A stretch of DNA of 64,000 nucleotides, taken from positions 32,183,001-32,247,000 of the forward strand of contig OX419755.1 in the NCBI GenBank assembly GCA_948567375.1. Reading direction: 5' to 3'. A program made the position numbers and the translations under genes. This document shows, piece by piece, positions 20,445-31,331 of the stretch. How positions within the stretch are numbered: the stretch's first letter is position 1; each line of letters opens with the position of its first letter. The stretch comes from Lunularia cruciata (lineage: Eukaryota > Streptophyta > Marchantiopsida > Lunulariales > Lunulariaceae). A model generated the notes under the pieces. It was not told the origin of the DNA. It made no database searches and worked only from the letters and a program-made list of their open reading frames with translations.

Positions 20445-22240
20445 ATGGGGAAACTTCCGGTATTCTTTGGGAAGGATGGAGAAGATGTGGGGGCCTTTGT
20501 GAGAGACTTAAAGAGAGCTTGCATAGGAAACAATGAGAGGAGGAAGAATGAGTGGGCCTCATTATTACCAGATTTCTTTGAGGATACAACACTTACATGG
20601 TATGTGTCAAAATACCAAAAGAGAAAGAGGAGAGATGGACAAGAAGAGTCTTGGGAGAGCTTTGACTTCAACACTCATTGTACAATTTCTTCCAAATGAG
20701 AGTTATGAGGGATTGATGAGTGAGGTTACCTTTCTCAAGCAAGGAGATGGAGAGAAAATGAGAGTCTATGTGGAAAGAGTAGAAAAGTTAGTGTCCAATT
20801 TTTGCATAGTGTTGAGGAAAGGTGGAGATGATATGGAACCTACTATGATTGGCATAGGGGCCATGCTCACCAACAATTTTGTGGGAGGGTTGAGATCGCA
20901 AATAAGAAGCAAGGTGAGATATGAGAAACCTTCTTCCAAGGTTGAAGCTATCAAGATTGCAATTTGTATGGAGGAGAGTTTGAAAGGAGATGAGAGTGAT
21001 TTGGTGGTGAAGGAGGTTGTGCATCCTCCTCAAGGTTACAAGTATGGTGGATATTTTGATACTTTGGTGACATGGGTTGCACCACAAGTAGTAGTTGCTC
21101 TAGTTCTTGCACTCCTACCAAAGGATCCACTTCAAACCATCATTGAACAACTTGCAGATCTCAAGATCAATGTAGTGCAACTATGGGAGAAGAGAGAGGT
21201 GGATCAGAATGTAGGGAGAGTGCCTAGGAGTTATGGAAACTATCCATATAAAGGAAGCCAACCAGCCAACAATTTCAATGATAGAAATTGTTTTGGTTGT
21301 GGAGGAAGAGGCCATATCAAAAGGAATTGCCCTAATTCCACTTACCATGGAGGAAAGGGTTATGAAGGAGCCAATAGAGGGAAAGAGGGAGGAAGTGAAA
21401 CCCAAGTGGCTCCTAATCCAAACAAAGGTAAGGGGATAGCATCCATAGATTTGGTTGAGAGCAAGTACAAGAAGGGGGAGTGCTCAAACTCCAAAGGTCT
21501 TAAAGGGCACAAGAGCAGAAGAGAGCTTGTTTTGCAGAGTATGTGCACTCTTCAAGGATTTACTCCTAGCCAAGATACTCCTATGCCTACAAGGAGCACT
21601 TGTACAACCACTTCAACACCATCAACAACAAAGACTCCAAGGAAGAAGTTGGGGATGGAAGACTTCTTGATCTCAAAGAAACAATGGAACTACAATGTCT
21701 TGGCAGATGTTGGTAGTCACAAGGCTAACATCACAATGGGCCAATTGATTGCTTTGAATACTACTTTGAGAAAGGAGATTAGAGGTGGTTTGAGTTCTAC
21801 AAGGAGTAAGAGGAAGAAGAAGACAAAATATCCAGTATCAATGGGGGTGGTGTGTGCTAAACCAACACCATGGGAGGCTTGTGAATATGCCCCCAAGATT
21901 GATGTGAGTGTGAATGGTCACAACATCAAGGATGCATTGGTTGATAGAGGATTAACAATGAATGCCATGTCAGAAAGGTTGATGAAAAAGTTGGGTAGAA
22001 TATCCTCTAGACCTTCAACATTTGTGGTGAACATGGCAAAAAAGCAAGAAGTTTGACCAGTAGGGGTGATGGATAAGGTGGTAGTTTTAATTATGGGAGT
22101 TCAAAATCTCATGACTTTCCAAGTCTTGAAGGATTCAAGCTATGACTTACTTCTTGGGTGGCCATGTTTGAAAGCCGCATGCACAACTGATCAATGGCAC
22201 AAAGGGTTCTTGAGGATTGGGCCATGAAACCATAGTCACA
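20445..22240 (+). pseudogene. gag: Ath-1 gag and protease
   Basis: It starts with ATG at 20445 (MGKLPVFFGKDGEDVGAF) and shifts frame near 20670 into the ORF 20533-22056. The capsid has KRACIGNNERR and DFFEDTTLTWY; the nucleocapsid has CFGCGGRGHIKRNC (CX2CX4HX4C). The protease active site should be ALVDRGLTMNAM (about 21935-21970), where the usual DGG/DTG is DRG in this copy and DGG in Ath-2. A TGA after KKQEV at 22054-22056 is shared with Ath-2. The tail to 22240 (YDLLLGWP) completes the protease. Confidence 0.85.
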
Positions 22241-22327
22241 GTTCATATGACTAACACCAACACTTCACATTTAGATACACTATATTTTGATTATTTGGAA
22301 TCAGATTCAAAAGAAGGAGCTTAAGGT

Positions 22328-23287
22328 ATGGACACAAGCATGGAGGAGGAGACTTTCACCAAGGAAGATGAATCTGAATCTGATTCAGATGTGTATCCCT
22401 TGTGTGCTAGGGATCTTGCACCTAAGCCAAAGATTTTGAAGGACCCAGATAAATCACCATTGACACTTGAGGAGATAGAAAGGAGGTTATCTTCTCTCAA
22501 GTATAGTCCAAATGTTACCAAGGAGGAGAAGGTGAGATTTGAGGAGATTTTCCACAAGTTCATCCATGTGTTTGCTTTCAGTTACAAGGATCTAAAGGAA
22601 TTCACCTTAGAGGAGTACAAGATTGAGGTGGAGTCACATACAAGACCAATCCGCCGAAAGCAACATCGCTTTAGCCCACCAATATCTTTGGTGGTGAAAG
22701 AGGAGATTGATAAGCTCAAGGAGGCTAGATTTATCTTTGAGGTGGAGAATTTAGAATGGGTGTCTCCAATTGTGATTGTGAAGAAAAAGAATGGCAAGCT
22801 TTGGGTATGTGTGGATTACAAGAAGCTCAACATTGTTACCAAGAAGGACTACTACTCATTGCCATTCATTGATGAGATCTTAGAGGAGGTTGTAGGTCAT
22901 GAGAGGTACAGTTTTGGAGATGGTTATAGTGGATATAACCACATCAAGATTGCACCACATCATCAACAACTCACCACATTCACCACACCTTGGAGAACTT
23001 ACGCTTTCAAGGTCATGCTTTTTGGGCTTTGCAATGCTCCAGCCACATTCCAACTGTTCATGAACAAGGTATTTGAACCTTTTATTGGGAAATTTGTGAG
23101 AGACTTCATTGATGACTTTTGTGTCTATGGGAGCAAGGAAGAGCACTTTGAGCACCTAATCAAGGTCTTGCAATGCTTGGATGAGGCAAATGCATCACTC
23201 AACCCAGAGAAGTGCATTTTTGGATGTGAAGAAGGTCTACTTTTGGGGCACATCATCTTCAAGGATGGAATAGAAGTTGATACTTAG
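22328..23287 (+). pseudogene. pol: Ath-1 reverse transcriptase
   Basis: This 319-residue frame has the RT core: VCVDYKKLN, FGDGYSGYNHI (catalytic Asp in GDG) and DFIDDFCVYGS (FIDD active site). FIDDF/MDDF with GYSGYNQI is typical of the Athila/Tat branch rather than chromoviruses (YIDDILVY). At 23287 it stops, and the next recognisable residues (DYMVILEDKE) are about 45 residues further along in Ath-2, so roughly 130 bp of the connection domain is deleted. Confidence 0.88.
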
Positions 23288-23850
23288 AAGGACAATATAG
23301 ATTACATGGTGATTTTGGAGGACAAGGAGGCTCTCAAAGCTTTTGAGGAGCTCAAGCAATCCCTTATTGTAGCTCCAATTCTTGCTAAACTTGATTGGAG
23401 TAAGCCTTACATGCTCTACACTGATGCTTCTAATGTAACTATAGGATGAACTCTTACTCAATTAGACCAAGATAAGCATGATCATCCAATAGCTTATGCT
23501 AGTAGGCAGATGGTTTTAGCAAAAAAGAACTAATCTCACGGTGAGAGAAGGGTTGGAAGTGATTTTTGGTCTCAAGAAGTTCAGACACTACTTGATTGGA
23601 GGGAACACCACCATTGTCACATATCACAAGGCTTTGAAGTACATCTTCAACAAGCCTAATGTGGAAGAGAGGCTAGCAAGGTGGATGATACTCTTGTCTG
23701 AGTATGACTACGCTATTGAGGATAGGCCAGGAAAGAAACATGCAAAGGTTAATTTGTTATCTATGGCCTATGATCATGATGGAGATGAGCCAATGGATGA
23801 TTCCTTCCCGGATGAAGAGCTCATGACAATCTCAATCACCCAAGAGGTTT
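23288..23850 (+). pseudogene. Ath-1 RNase H, first part, cut by DMT-2
   Basis: It reads MLYTDASNVTIG (RNase H Asp), stop, then KHDHPIAYASRQM and, in another frame, VIFGLKKFRHYLIGG and NVEERLARWMILLSEYDY. It ends in ISITQEV at the DMT-2 junction (CAAGAGGTT at 23841-23849) and resumes at 39804 with PMEYKEIVDF, exactly continuous in the uninterrupted Ath-2 (27530-27560). Confidence 0.85.
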
Positions 23851-24515
23851 TGTTGTGTGTATATACATTGCTACACAACATACATCATTGTCAACATCAT
23901 ACACTACAGAAGCACAACTCACACATAAGTCATACATAGACTCTAAAGTGCCACAATAATCAGATTGTTTACCACTCTCAACTCAACTCAACTCAGATCA
24001 TTACTTGATCTGTCACTTTATAAACTGCCAACAACTAGGCACTGATTACAATCAAGCCACATCCACTCTAGCATAGAGAATCCAGGTGATGCTCGCCGGC
24101 CTCTATCCACCATAGCCAAGAACTCAAAGGCTCAACATTAGAGAGGTGAGCTCTCCGGAGCTACACTTCAAAAGTATACCCCCTAGACTTGAGCTAGTTC
24201 TGAAACCCTAACGGTTCTACTGACGGCACACTCAATGGTGCAAATGGTGCAAAGTGACGGTGGGCTCTTCCGTGAAGTCAGTACCTTGAACACCAAATCT
24301 GACCATTAGAAATGAGTCTCTTAGAAATTGCTGAAATTACTCTAACTACTATCATTGAACTCTAGTGTCCAAGCAATCTAGATGCAACACTACAAATGGT
24401 ATGACAACTGTTGTGCGTATATACATTGCTACATAACATACATCATTGTCAACATCATACACTATAGAAGCACAACTCACACATAAGTCATACATAGACT
24501 CTAAAGTGCCACAAT
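23851..24515 (-). repeat. DMT-2 compound 3' end
   Basis: The 107-bp repeat is at 23851-23957 and 24409-24515, with the LTR-like unit between (about 23957-24406). This is the same A-B-A order and the same end points as in DMT-1, at an unrelated target. A purine tract candidate (AGGAGGGATGA on the minus strand) follows at 24516-24526. Confidence 0.9.
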
Positions 24516-24683
24516 CATCCCTCCTAGCTGGCGGTTAGGTCCCTCTAACTCCATATAGCCATCTACTCTAAGTATATGGTATACCCTATGATGGGCAAAG
24601 ATTAGGAGGCTGGGTGCTATGGAGCCCCATCATTAGTCGCCTATCTGCAATCTATACCATATAAAGAATGAACTAGCTATAAT

Positions 24684-24983
24684 TCAAGTACATCTAGGAC
24701 ATAACCATTGTCCCTGAGGAACCACTATGAGGGGAGGAGTCATACATGCCATATGCCATCCTCTCAAAAAACTATCACACACAAATATAGTAGCAGCTCC
24801 ACTAAAAGAGCCACATAATATACACCTCAAGCCTGCACGTACAAGTGCCAAGCTTGGGTCCATAGTACCATCAATGTTTGGGAGGTGGCATGGCGCATAA
24901 TTGCGCACATGATCCTTCCAAACAACACCATCATGTCCTTGTAACACAAGGACTCCAGATGACAAAACCTCACGCACTCTCAA
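24684..24983 (-). pseudogene. DMT-2 integrase tail and PHD finger
   Basis: This 99-residue frame is homologous to the DMT-1 C terminus. The PHD ligands are CILC, VCDSF, WHMAC and CPRC: the fourth cysteine is Phe, so this copy cannot fold a normal C4HC3 finger. The frame itself is open, and the rest of the motif, including PPL, VPQGQW and CPRC, is intact. Confidence 0.88.
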
Positions 24984-25201
24984 GATAGTGCGGCTTGTTG
25001 AAACATCAAGTGTCGTCGGTGCTGTCTATTGTAGATATACATAGTCTCCTAGATGAAATCAATGGATCAAGGGTCTATAACCTCCTCCTTGAATGGTAGC
25101 ATAGCATAAAGTATCTCTATGCTGAGCAATTGCCAAGTTCTCAAAGGCCATCAACATTGCTCTCCAAAAGATCTCTACCTGCTGAGAACATGCCCTCATC
25201 C
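24984..25201 (-). pseudogene. DMT-2 integrase remnant before the gap
   Basis: It aligns with DMT-1 3826-4043 (integrase C-terminal part). No catalytic residue is left in this piece; the core would lie in the gap. Confidence 0.75.
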
Positions 25202-25401
25202 NNNNNNNNNNNNNNNNNNNNNNNNNNNNNNNNNNNNNNNNNNNNNNNNNNNNNNNNNNNNNNNNNNNNNNNNNNNNNNNNNNNNNNNNNNNNNNNNNNN
25301 NNNNNNNNNNNNNNNNNNNNNNNNNNNNNNNNNNNNNNNNNNNNNNNNNNNNNNNNNNNNNNNNNNNNNNNNNNNNNNNNNNNNNNNNNNNNNNNNNNNN
25401 N
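25202..25401. other. Assembly gap (200 N)
   Basis: Exactly 200 unknown bases. By alignment to DMT-1 the flanks correspond to 4043 and 5511, so about 1.47 kb (integrase core, zinc domain, part of RNase H) is missing. The gap length is therefore a placeholder, or the sequence here is deleted. Confidence 0.97.
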
Positions 25402-25530
25402 GTATGAACCTGAAATGGTCATCCTTTGATTGGTCTCCTCAAAATAGGAGCAGATATCAACCTCTCCTTGAGCTCCACAAAAGCTCTCTCTTGCTTATCT
25501 CCCCAACACCAATCTTGTGTAAGCTTGGTC
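25402..25530 (-). pseudogene. DMT-2 RNase H fragment up to Ath-2
   Basis: It aligns with DMT-1 5511-5640. Ath-2 is inserted after AAGCTTGGTC; the interrupted sequence resumes at 33357 with GGTCAGCTTCG, giving a GGTC duplication. Confidence 0.8.
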
Positions 25531-26220
25531 TGTGAGCCAGACTGTCTCTCACTCAGGATGAACCTCTGATGGCTATTATGGTAGCGCACCATGGACTAAG
25601 AAGGCCAAGAACCCGAACTCCATCATACTCCTCTGAGGCTAACACTCCAAGACTCAAGACATTGCTCACTAGAGAACTCAATGAGAGAGAGATAGCTGCA
25701 AATGAAAGGATGATGAGTACCTCCTCACCCCTTGTTTATATACTTGTGAAATAGTTATGTACCAAAGTTACTAATTATCGTAGTAACTCAAGTTACTAAA
25801 CTAAAAGTCAAGTAAAGTCAAAAAGTAGAAAGGAATATCCATTCACATGGGCATATTCCCCTAAGCATGTGGTCTTATCTTGACCCAACCACTAAGTCAA
25901 GGATTCCTTCACATGGGCTATCCTTGACTAAAGAAGAATCCAAAATAAAAAGGCTTGTAGGCCCAAGAATTCTCAACTCTTTCTTCAAAGCCAAACACCT
26001 AGGAATAATACCAAGTCAACACACTAAATCCAAAATAGTGGTGCGCATCTTTTCTACTTCCTCTAAAGTAAGGTCCCCTCTATCTTAGCTATGACTAAAT
26101 TTAGCTAACCATGACTAATATAGAACCATCCTTTATCTCTATATAAATAATATCTCTTAAGTACTTGTAATACCAAGCTAAATATCACAATACCACACAC
26201 ATGCACAAATGGGTGTTACA
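25531..26220 (-). repeat. Ath-2 3' LTR
   Basis: 690 bp; on the plus strand TGTGAGCC...GGGTGTTACA. On the minus strand the sequence just before it is CCGGGGGTAAA (26221-26231), a good polypurine tract. Confidence 0.93.
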
Positions 26221-26232
26221 TTTACCCCCGGA

Positions 26233-26534
26233 CTAAGTTTTTAATTTCTTCTCAAAGTGAAGGTCTCTATACCTTCTATGGTATATCTTCAACTTATCAT
26301 GGTTAATCCTATCAAAGTGTCTTCCTCCCAACTCCTTGAGATCATAGGTATAATTGCCCCACACCTTCTCCACTATGAAAGGTCCAAAGTACTTAGGCAA
26401 AAACTTCTTTTGCACTCTCTTGAATCGAATGAATCAAACAACATTACCCAATCACCTTCTTTGAAAGTCTCCACCTTCTTCTTGCCTTGCTTCTTGTCAT
26501 AGCTCTCCTTTTGTTTCCTTTGGGCTTGCTCCAC
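26233..26534 (-). pseudogene. Ath-2 integrase C-terminal GPY/F module
   Basis: Frame 26233-26415 reads KYFGPFIVEKVWGNYTYDLKEL (shown only in part elsewhere), the GPF-type module that ends gypsy integrases. The gap to 26535 (KQGKKKVE, FKEGDWVMLF) is the linker and has one stop. The polyprotein ends at 26233, about ten bases before the purine tract. Confidence 0.8.
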
Positions 26535-27380
26535 TCAAACCATAGCAACTGCTCTTGCCTCTTCCAACTCCATGAGTTGATCCTTCCTTAACCTCTCTGC
26601 ATTACCTCCTTGTGCTTTCTTCAATCTCCTATGAAAGCTTTGGAAGGTAGGAAGATCAAAGTGAATAGGTAAGGTAGACTCAATACCATACACCAATTGA
26701 AATGGAGGATATCTGGTGGAAGTCTTCATGGTTGTCCTATACTCCCATAAAACGGCATGAATCCTCTTGTCCCAATGATGTTTAGCTCCCTCCATTTCTA
26801 CATCTTTGGCCAACATCATGCACAAGGTCTGATTGGTTCTCTCTGCCAAGCCATTGGAATTTGGCTTATAGGATGTAGTTACTCTATGTGTGATAGAGAA
26901 ATGTCGTAGCATTGTTGTAGTAATGCTTCTTGTAAACTCTCCTCCTCTATCAGAAACCAACTCCAAAGGGCATCCAAACCTAGTGATAATGCGTTCATAA
27001 AGAAATCTACCCACTTCATCTTCATTCTTGTCCCTCAATGGTCTAGCCTCAACCCACTTGGTAAGGTAATTAGTAACTACCACAATGTACCGATTGTTCC
27101 TTGGGGTTCTATTGAGAGGACCTACAAAATCAATTCCCCACTTCTCAAAAGGTCCTAGCAATGGAATTGATCTAAGTGGTGGAGTGGATGTAGACTTTCT
27201 AGCAAAAGCTTGACAAACATGACAAGTTTTGCAATAATCAAGACAATCCTTGAAAATCCCTCTCCAATGGTAACCTGCATTTAGAATCTTGAAAGCAGTC
27301 ACCTTTCTTGCAAAGTGTCCTCCACATACTAAACCTTCATGAAACTCCTTTATGAGTAGGATAGACTCTTCCTTACCCAC
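26535..27380 (-). CDS. pol: Ath-2 integrase
   Basis: This 281-residue frame is intact over the catalytic core. The H2C2 zinc domain has KEFHEGLVCGGHFARK with the histidines and CKTCHVC with the cysteines. The catalytic triad is in WGIDFVGPL, LVSDRGGEF and NGLAERTNQ. It is in the same frame as the RNase H end (27387-27758) with one stop between. The start shown is the first ATG; the native protein begins upstream. It inserts the cDNA and makes the short target duplication. Confidence 0.92.
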   Translation of the reverse strand: MGKEESILLIKEFHEGLVCGGHFARKVTAFKILNAGYHWRGIFKDCLDYCKTCHVCQAFARKSTSTPPLRSIPLLGPFEKWGIDFVGPLNRTPRNNRYIVVVTNYLTKWVEARPLRDKNEDEVGRFLYERIITRFGCPLELVSDRGGEFTRSITTTMLRHFSITHRVTTSYKPNSNGLAERTNQTLCMMLAKDVEMEGAKHHWDKRIHAVLWEYRTTMKTSTRYPPFQLVYGIESTLPIHFDLPTFQSFHRRLKKAQGGNAERLRKDQLMELEEARAVAMV

Positions 27381-27386
27381 TGCTCT

Positions 27387-27943
27387 TCAAAGAAAACCAT
27401 CTACTCCTTGGTGAAAAAGAATGTCCTCCACCATTGTGTAAGGTCTAGATCTTGCTGCAAGGGCCTTCCTCTCCCTAGCATGCATCCCTTCTGGATAGTT
27501 ACCTCTTGTCACAAAATCCACAATCTCCTTGTACTCCATTGGAACCTCTTGAGTGATTGAGATTGTCATGAGCTCCTCATCCGGGAAGGAATCATCCATT
27601 GGCTCATCTCCATCATGATCATAGGCTCTAGATAACAAATCAGCATTTGCATATTTCTTTCTTGGCCTATCCTCGATGGTGTAGTCATACTCAGACAAGA
27701 GTATCATCCACCTTGCTAGTCTCCGTTCAACATTTGGCTTTTTGAAGATGTACTTCAAAGCTTGTGATCCGTGACAATGGTGGCTTTCCTTCCAATCAAG
27801 TAGTGTCTAAACTTCTTGAGACCAAAGACCACTGCCAACCCTTCTCTCTCTGTGACAGAGTAGTTCTTCTCTACTGAAACCATCTGCCTACTAGCATAGA
27901 CTATTGGATGATCATGCCTATCTTGGTCTTATTGACTAAGAGT
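27387..27943 (-). pseudogene. Ath-2 RNase H
   Basis: The C-terminal part (27387-27758) reads RLARWMILLSEYDYTIEDRP and ANADLLSRAYD, then a linker VPMEYKEIVDF. The first part, to 27943, is frameshifted but shows HPIVYASRQM and GLKKFRHYLIG. The linker is the unoccupied counterpart of the DMT-2 target in Ath-1. Confidence 0.85.
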
Positions 27944-29323
27944 TCATCCTATAGCTACATTAGAAGCATCAGTGTAGAGGATGAAAGGCTTACTCCAATC
28001 AGGTTTAGCAAGAATTGGAGCTACAACAAGGGATTGCTTGAGCTCCTCAAAAGCTTTGAGAGCCTCCTTGTCCTCCAAAATCACCATGTAATCTACACCC
28101 TTTTTCATGTAGATGGTCAATGCATAAGCCTTGTTGGAAAATGAGAAGATGAACCTCCTATAGTATCCAACCATCCCCAAGAATTGGCGTAACTTTGTCA
28201 AGCTTAGAGGGAATGGAAGGTCTGAGATTTTCCTCACCTTCTCAGGATCAACTACTATTCCATCCTTGGAGATGATGTGCCCCAAAAGTAGACCTTCTTC
28301 ACATCCAAAAATGCACTTCTTTGGGTTGAGTGATGCATTTGCCTCATCCAAGCATTGCAAGACTTTGATTAGGTGCTCAAAGTGCTCCTCCTTGCTCCCA
28401 TAGACACAAAAGTCATCAATGAAGTCTCTCACAAATTTCCCAATGAAAGGTTCAAATACCTTGTTCATGAACCATTGGAGTGTAGCTAGAGCATTGCAAA
28501 GCCCAAAAGGCATGACCTTGAAAGCGTAAGTTCCCCAAGGTGTGGTGAATGTGGTGAGTTGTTGATACTCTGGTGCAATCTTGATTTGGTTATATCCACT
28601 ATAACCATCTCCAAAATTGTACCTCTCATGACCTGCAACCTCCTCCAAGATCTCATCAATGAATGGCAATGGGTAGTAGTCCTTCTTGGTAACAGCATTG
28701 AGCTTCTTGTAATCCACACATACTAGAAGCTTGCCGTTCTTTTTCTTCACAATGACAATTGGAGACACCCATTTTGAATTCTCTACCTCAAAGATAAATC
28801 TAGCCTCATTGAGCTTATCGATCTCCTCCTTCACAACCAAAGATATTGGTGGGCTAATGTGACATTGCTTTTGGCGGATTGGTCTTGCATGTGATTCCAC
28901 CTCTATCTTGTGCTCCTCCAAGGTGACTTCCTTCAAATCCTTGTAACTAAAAGCAAACACATGGATGAACTTGCAGAAAATCTCCTCAAATCTCACCTTC
29001 TCCTCCTTGGTAACATTTGGACCATACTTGAGGGTAATTAACCTTCTCTCTACCTCCTCAAGTGTCAATGGTGATTTGTCTGGGTCCTTCAAAACCTCTG
29101 GCTTAGGTGAAAAATCCATAGCACACAAAGAATACACATCTGAATCAGATTCAAATTCATCCTCCTCCCTAGAAGTCTCCTCTTCCATGCTTGTATCCAC
29201 ACTTGAAGCTCCTTCTTCAGAATCTGATTCCCAATAATGAGAAGATGGTGTATCTGAATGTGAAGTGTTGGTGGTGTTAGTCACAGGAACTGTGACTCTA
29301 TGGTTTGATGGCCCAATCCTCAA
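27944..29323 (-). CDS. pol: Ath-2 reverse transcriptase with start of RNase H
   Basis: This 459-residue frame has an acidic N-terminal linker (residues 30-90), then the RT: VCVDYKKLN (202-209), YNFGDGYSGYNQI with D239, MPFGLCNA, and DFIDDFCVYGS with D303 and D304. The thumb (FLGMVGYYRRF) and the first RNase H strand (FILYTDASNVAIG) follow, then a TGA. It is in frame with gag-protease upstream. The FIDDF motif and GYSGYNQI support the Athila/Tat branch. Confidence 0.92.
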   Translation of the reverse strand: MRIGPSNHRVTVPVTNTTNTSHSDTPSSHYWESDSEEGASSVDTSMEEETSREEDEFESDSDVYSLCAMDFSPKPEVLKDPDKSPLTLEEVERRLITLKYGPNVTKEEKVRFEEIFCKFIHVFAFSYKDLKEVTLEEHKIEVESHARPIRQKQCHISPPISLVVKEEIDKLNEARFIFEVENSKWVSPIVIVKKKNGKLLVCVDYKKLNAVTKKDYYPLPFIDEILEEVAGHERYNFGDGYSGYNQIKIAPEYQQLTTFTTPWGTYAFKVMPFGLCNALATLQWFMNKVFEPFIGKFVRDFIDDFCVYGSKEEHFEHLIKVLQCLDEANASLNPKKCIFGCEEGLLLGHIISKDGIVVDPEKVRKISDLPFPLSLTKLRQFLGMVGYYRRFIFSFSNKAYALTIYMKKGVDYMVILEDKEALKAFEELKQSLVVAPILAKPDWSKPFILYTDASNVAIG

Positions 29324-29476
29324 GTACCCTTTGTGTCATCAATCAATTGTGCGTGTTGCTCTCAACCATGGCCTCCCAAGAAGTAAGTCATAGCTTGAAT
29401 CCTTCAAGACTTGGAAAGTCATGAGATTTTGAACTCCCATAACTGAAACTACTACTTTATCTATCACCCCTATTGG

Positions 29477-31093
29477 TCAAACTTGTTGCTTGTTTGCCAT
29501 GCTCACCACAAATTTTGAAGGTCTTGAGGGTATCATACTCAAATTCTTCATCAACCTTTTTGACATGGCATTTACTGCTGATCCTCCATCAACCAATGCA
29601 TCCTTGATGTTGTGACCATTCACTCTCACATCAATCTTGGAGGCATATTCACAAGCCTCCCATGGTGCTGGCTTGGCATCCACCACCCCCATTGATATTA
29701 GAACCTTTGCCTTCTTCTTCCTCTTGCTCCTTGTAGAACTCAAACCACCTCTAAGCTCCTTTCTCAAGGTAGGGTTCAAAGCAATCAATTGGCTCACTGT
29801 GATGTTAGCCTTGTGACTACCAACATCCTCCAACACATTGTAGTTCCATTGTTGCTTTGAAATCAAGAAGTCCTCCATCCCCAACTTCTTTCTTGGAGTC
29901 TTTGTTGTTGATGGTGTTGAGGTGCAAGTGCTCCTAGTAGACATAGGAGTATCCTTGCTTGGAGTAAATCCCTGAGAAGAATGAACATCCTCTGCAAAAC
30001 AAGCTCTCTTCTTCTCTTGTGCAAAAAGCTCCAAATTAAGACTCTTGGAGTTTGAGCACTCTCCCTTCTGATACTTGCTCTCCACCACATTTATGGATGC
30101 TATCGCCTTACCTTTGTTTGGAGTAGGAGCCACTTGGGTTTCACTACCACCTTCTTTCCCTCTATTGGCTCCCTCATAACCCCTTCCTCTATGGTAAGTG
30201 GAATTTGGGCAATTCCTTTGGATATGGCCTCTTCCTCCACAACCAAAACAATTTCTATCATTGAAATTATTGGCTGGTTGAACTCCTCTATATGAATAGT
30301 TTCCATAACTTCTAGGCCCTCTCCCTACATTCTGATCCACCTCTCTCTTCTCCCATAGTTGCACCACATTGATCTTGAGACCCGCAAGTTGTTTTGTGAT
30401 GGTTTGAAGTGGATCCTTTGGTGGAGGTGCAAGAATTGGAGCAACTACTACTTGTGGTGCAACCCTTGTCACCAAAGTATCAGAAGTTCCACCATAATTG
30501 TAGCCTTGAGGAGGATGCACAACCTCCTTCACCACCAAATCACTCTCATCCCCTTCCAAACTCTCCTCCATACAAATTGCGATCTTGATAGTTTCAACCT
30601 TGGAAGAAGGTTTCTCATATCTCACCTTCCTTCTAATTTGTGGTCTCAACCCTCCCACAAAATTCTTGGTGAGCATGGCTCCTATGCCAATCATTGTAGT
30701 CTCCACATCATCCCCACCCTTCCTCAACACTATGCAAAATCTGGACTCTAACTTTTCTACTCTTTCAACATAGACTCTCACTTTCTCTCCATCTCCTTGC
30801 TTGAGAAATGTAACCTCACTCATCAATCTCTCATAACTCTCATCATGAAGAAAGTTCTCAATGAGTGTTGAAGTCAAAGTCTCCCAAGACTCCTCTTCCC
30901 CATCTCTCCTCTCTCTCTTTTGGTATTCTAACTCATACCATGTAAGTGCTGCATCTTCAAAGAAATCTGGTTATAATGAGGCCCACTCATTCTTCCTCCT
31001 CTCATTGTTTCCTATGCAAGCTCTCTTTAAGTCTCTCACAAAGGCCTCCACATCTTCTCCATCCTTGCCAAAGAAAACCAGAAGTTTCCCCAT
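29477..31093 (-). pseudogene. gag: Ath-2 gag and protease
   Basis: The ATG at 31093 (MGKLLVFFGKDGED) opens a frame that continues to 29477 with one stop near 30972 (TAA where Ath-1 has TTA). It contains capsid, the knuckle CFGCGGRGHIQRNC and the protease site ALVDGGSAVNAM. A Ser/Thr-rich stretch lies between nucleocapsid and protease. The TGA at 29477 after KQQV is at the same place in Ath-1. Downstream, YDLLLGRPWL (to about 29340) is the C-terminal protease strand, in frame with RT. Confidence 0.88.
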
Positions 31094-31331
31094 CTTAACC
31101 TTTCACTATCTTTCTCTTCTCTCAATTTTTCTTTTTTTCTCTTTTCTTTTCTCTCACTCTATAACTAATAGAGTATATACATGACTAACACCATTTCAGA
31201 GTAATCCACCCTAGGGAACACAAAAGGTTCAGGTTGCTCCAAGATTTCTATAGCAACATCAAATCCTAGAGTGCATATTAATCAAACCCTCATGGATAGT
31301 TTATCCATAAGTTGAAAGATTATCTCCATCA
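31094..31331 (-). other. Ath-2 spacer between extra ORF and gag
   Basis: About 240 bp of noncoding, AG-rich (minus strand) sequence just before the gag ATG. I see nothing else in it. Confidence 0.6.

Noticed and set aside
25119-25535. ORFs spanning the N run
   Set aside because: Artefacts of translating unknown bases.
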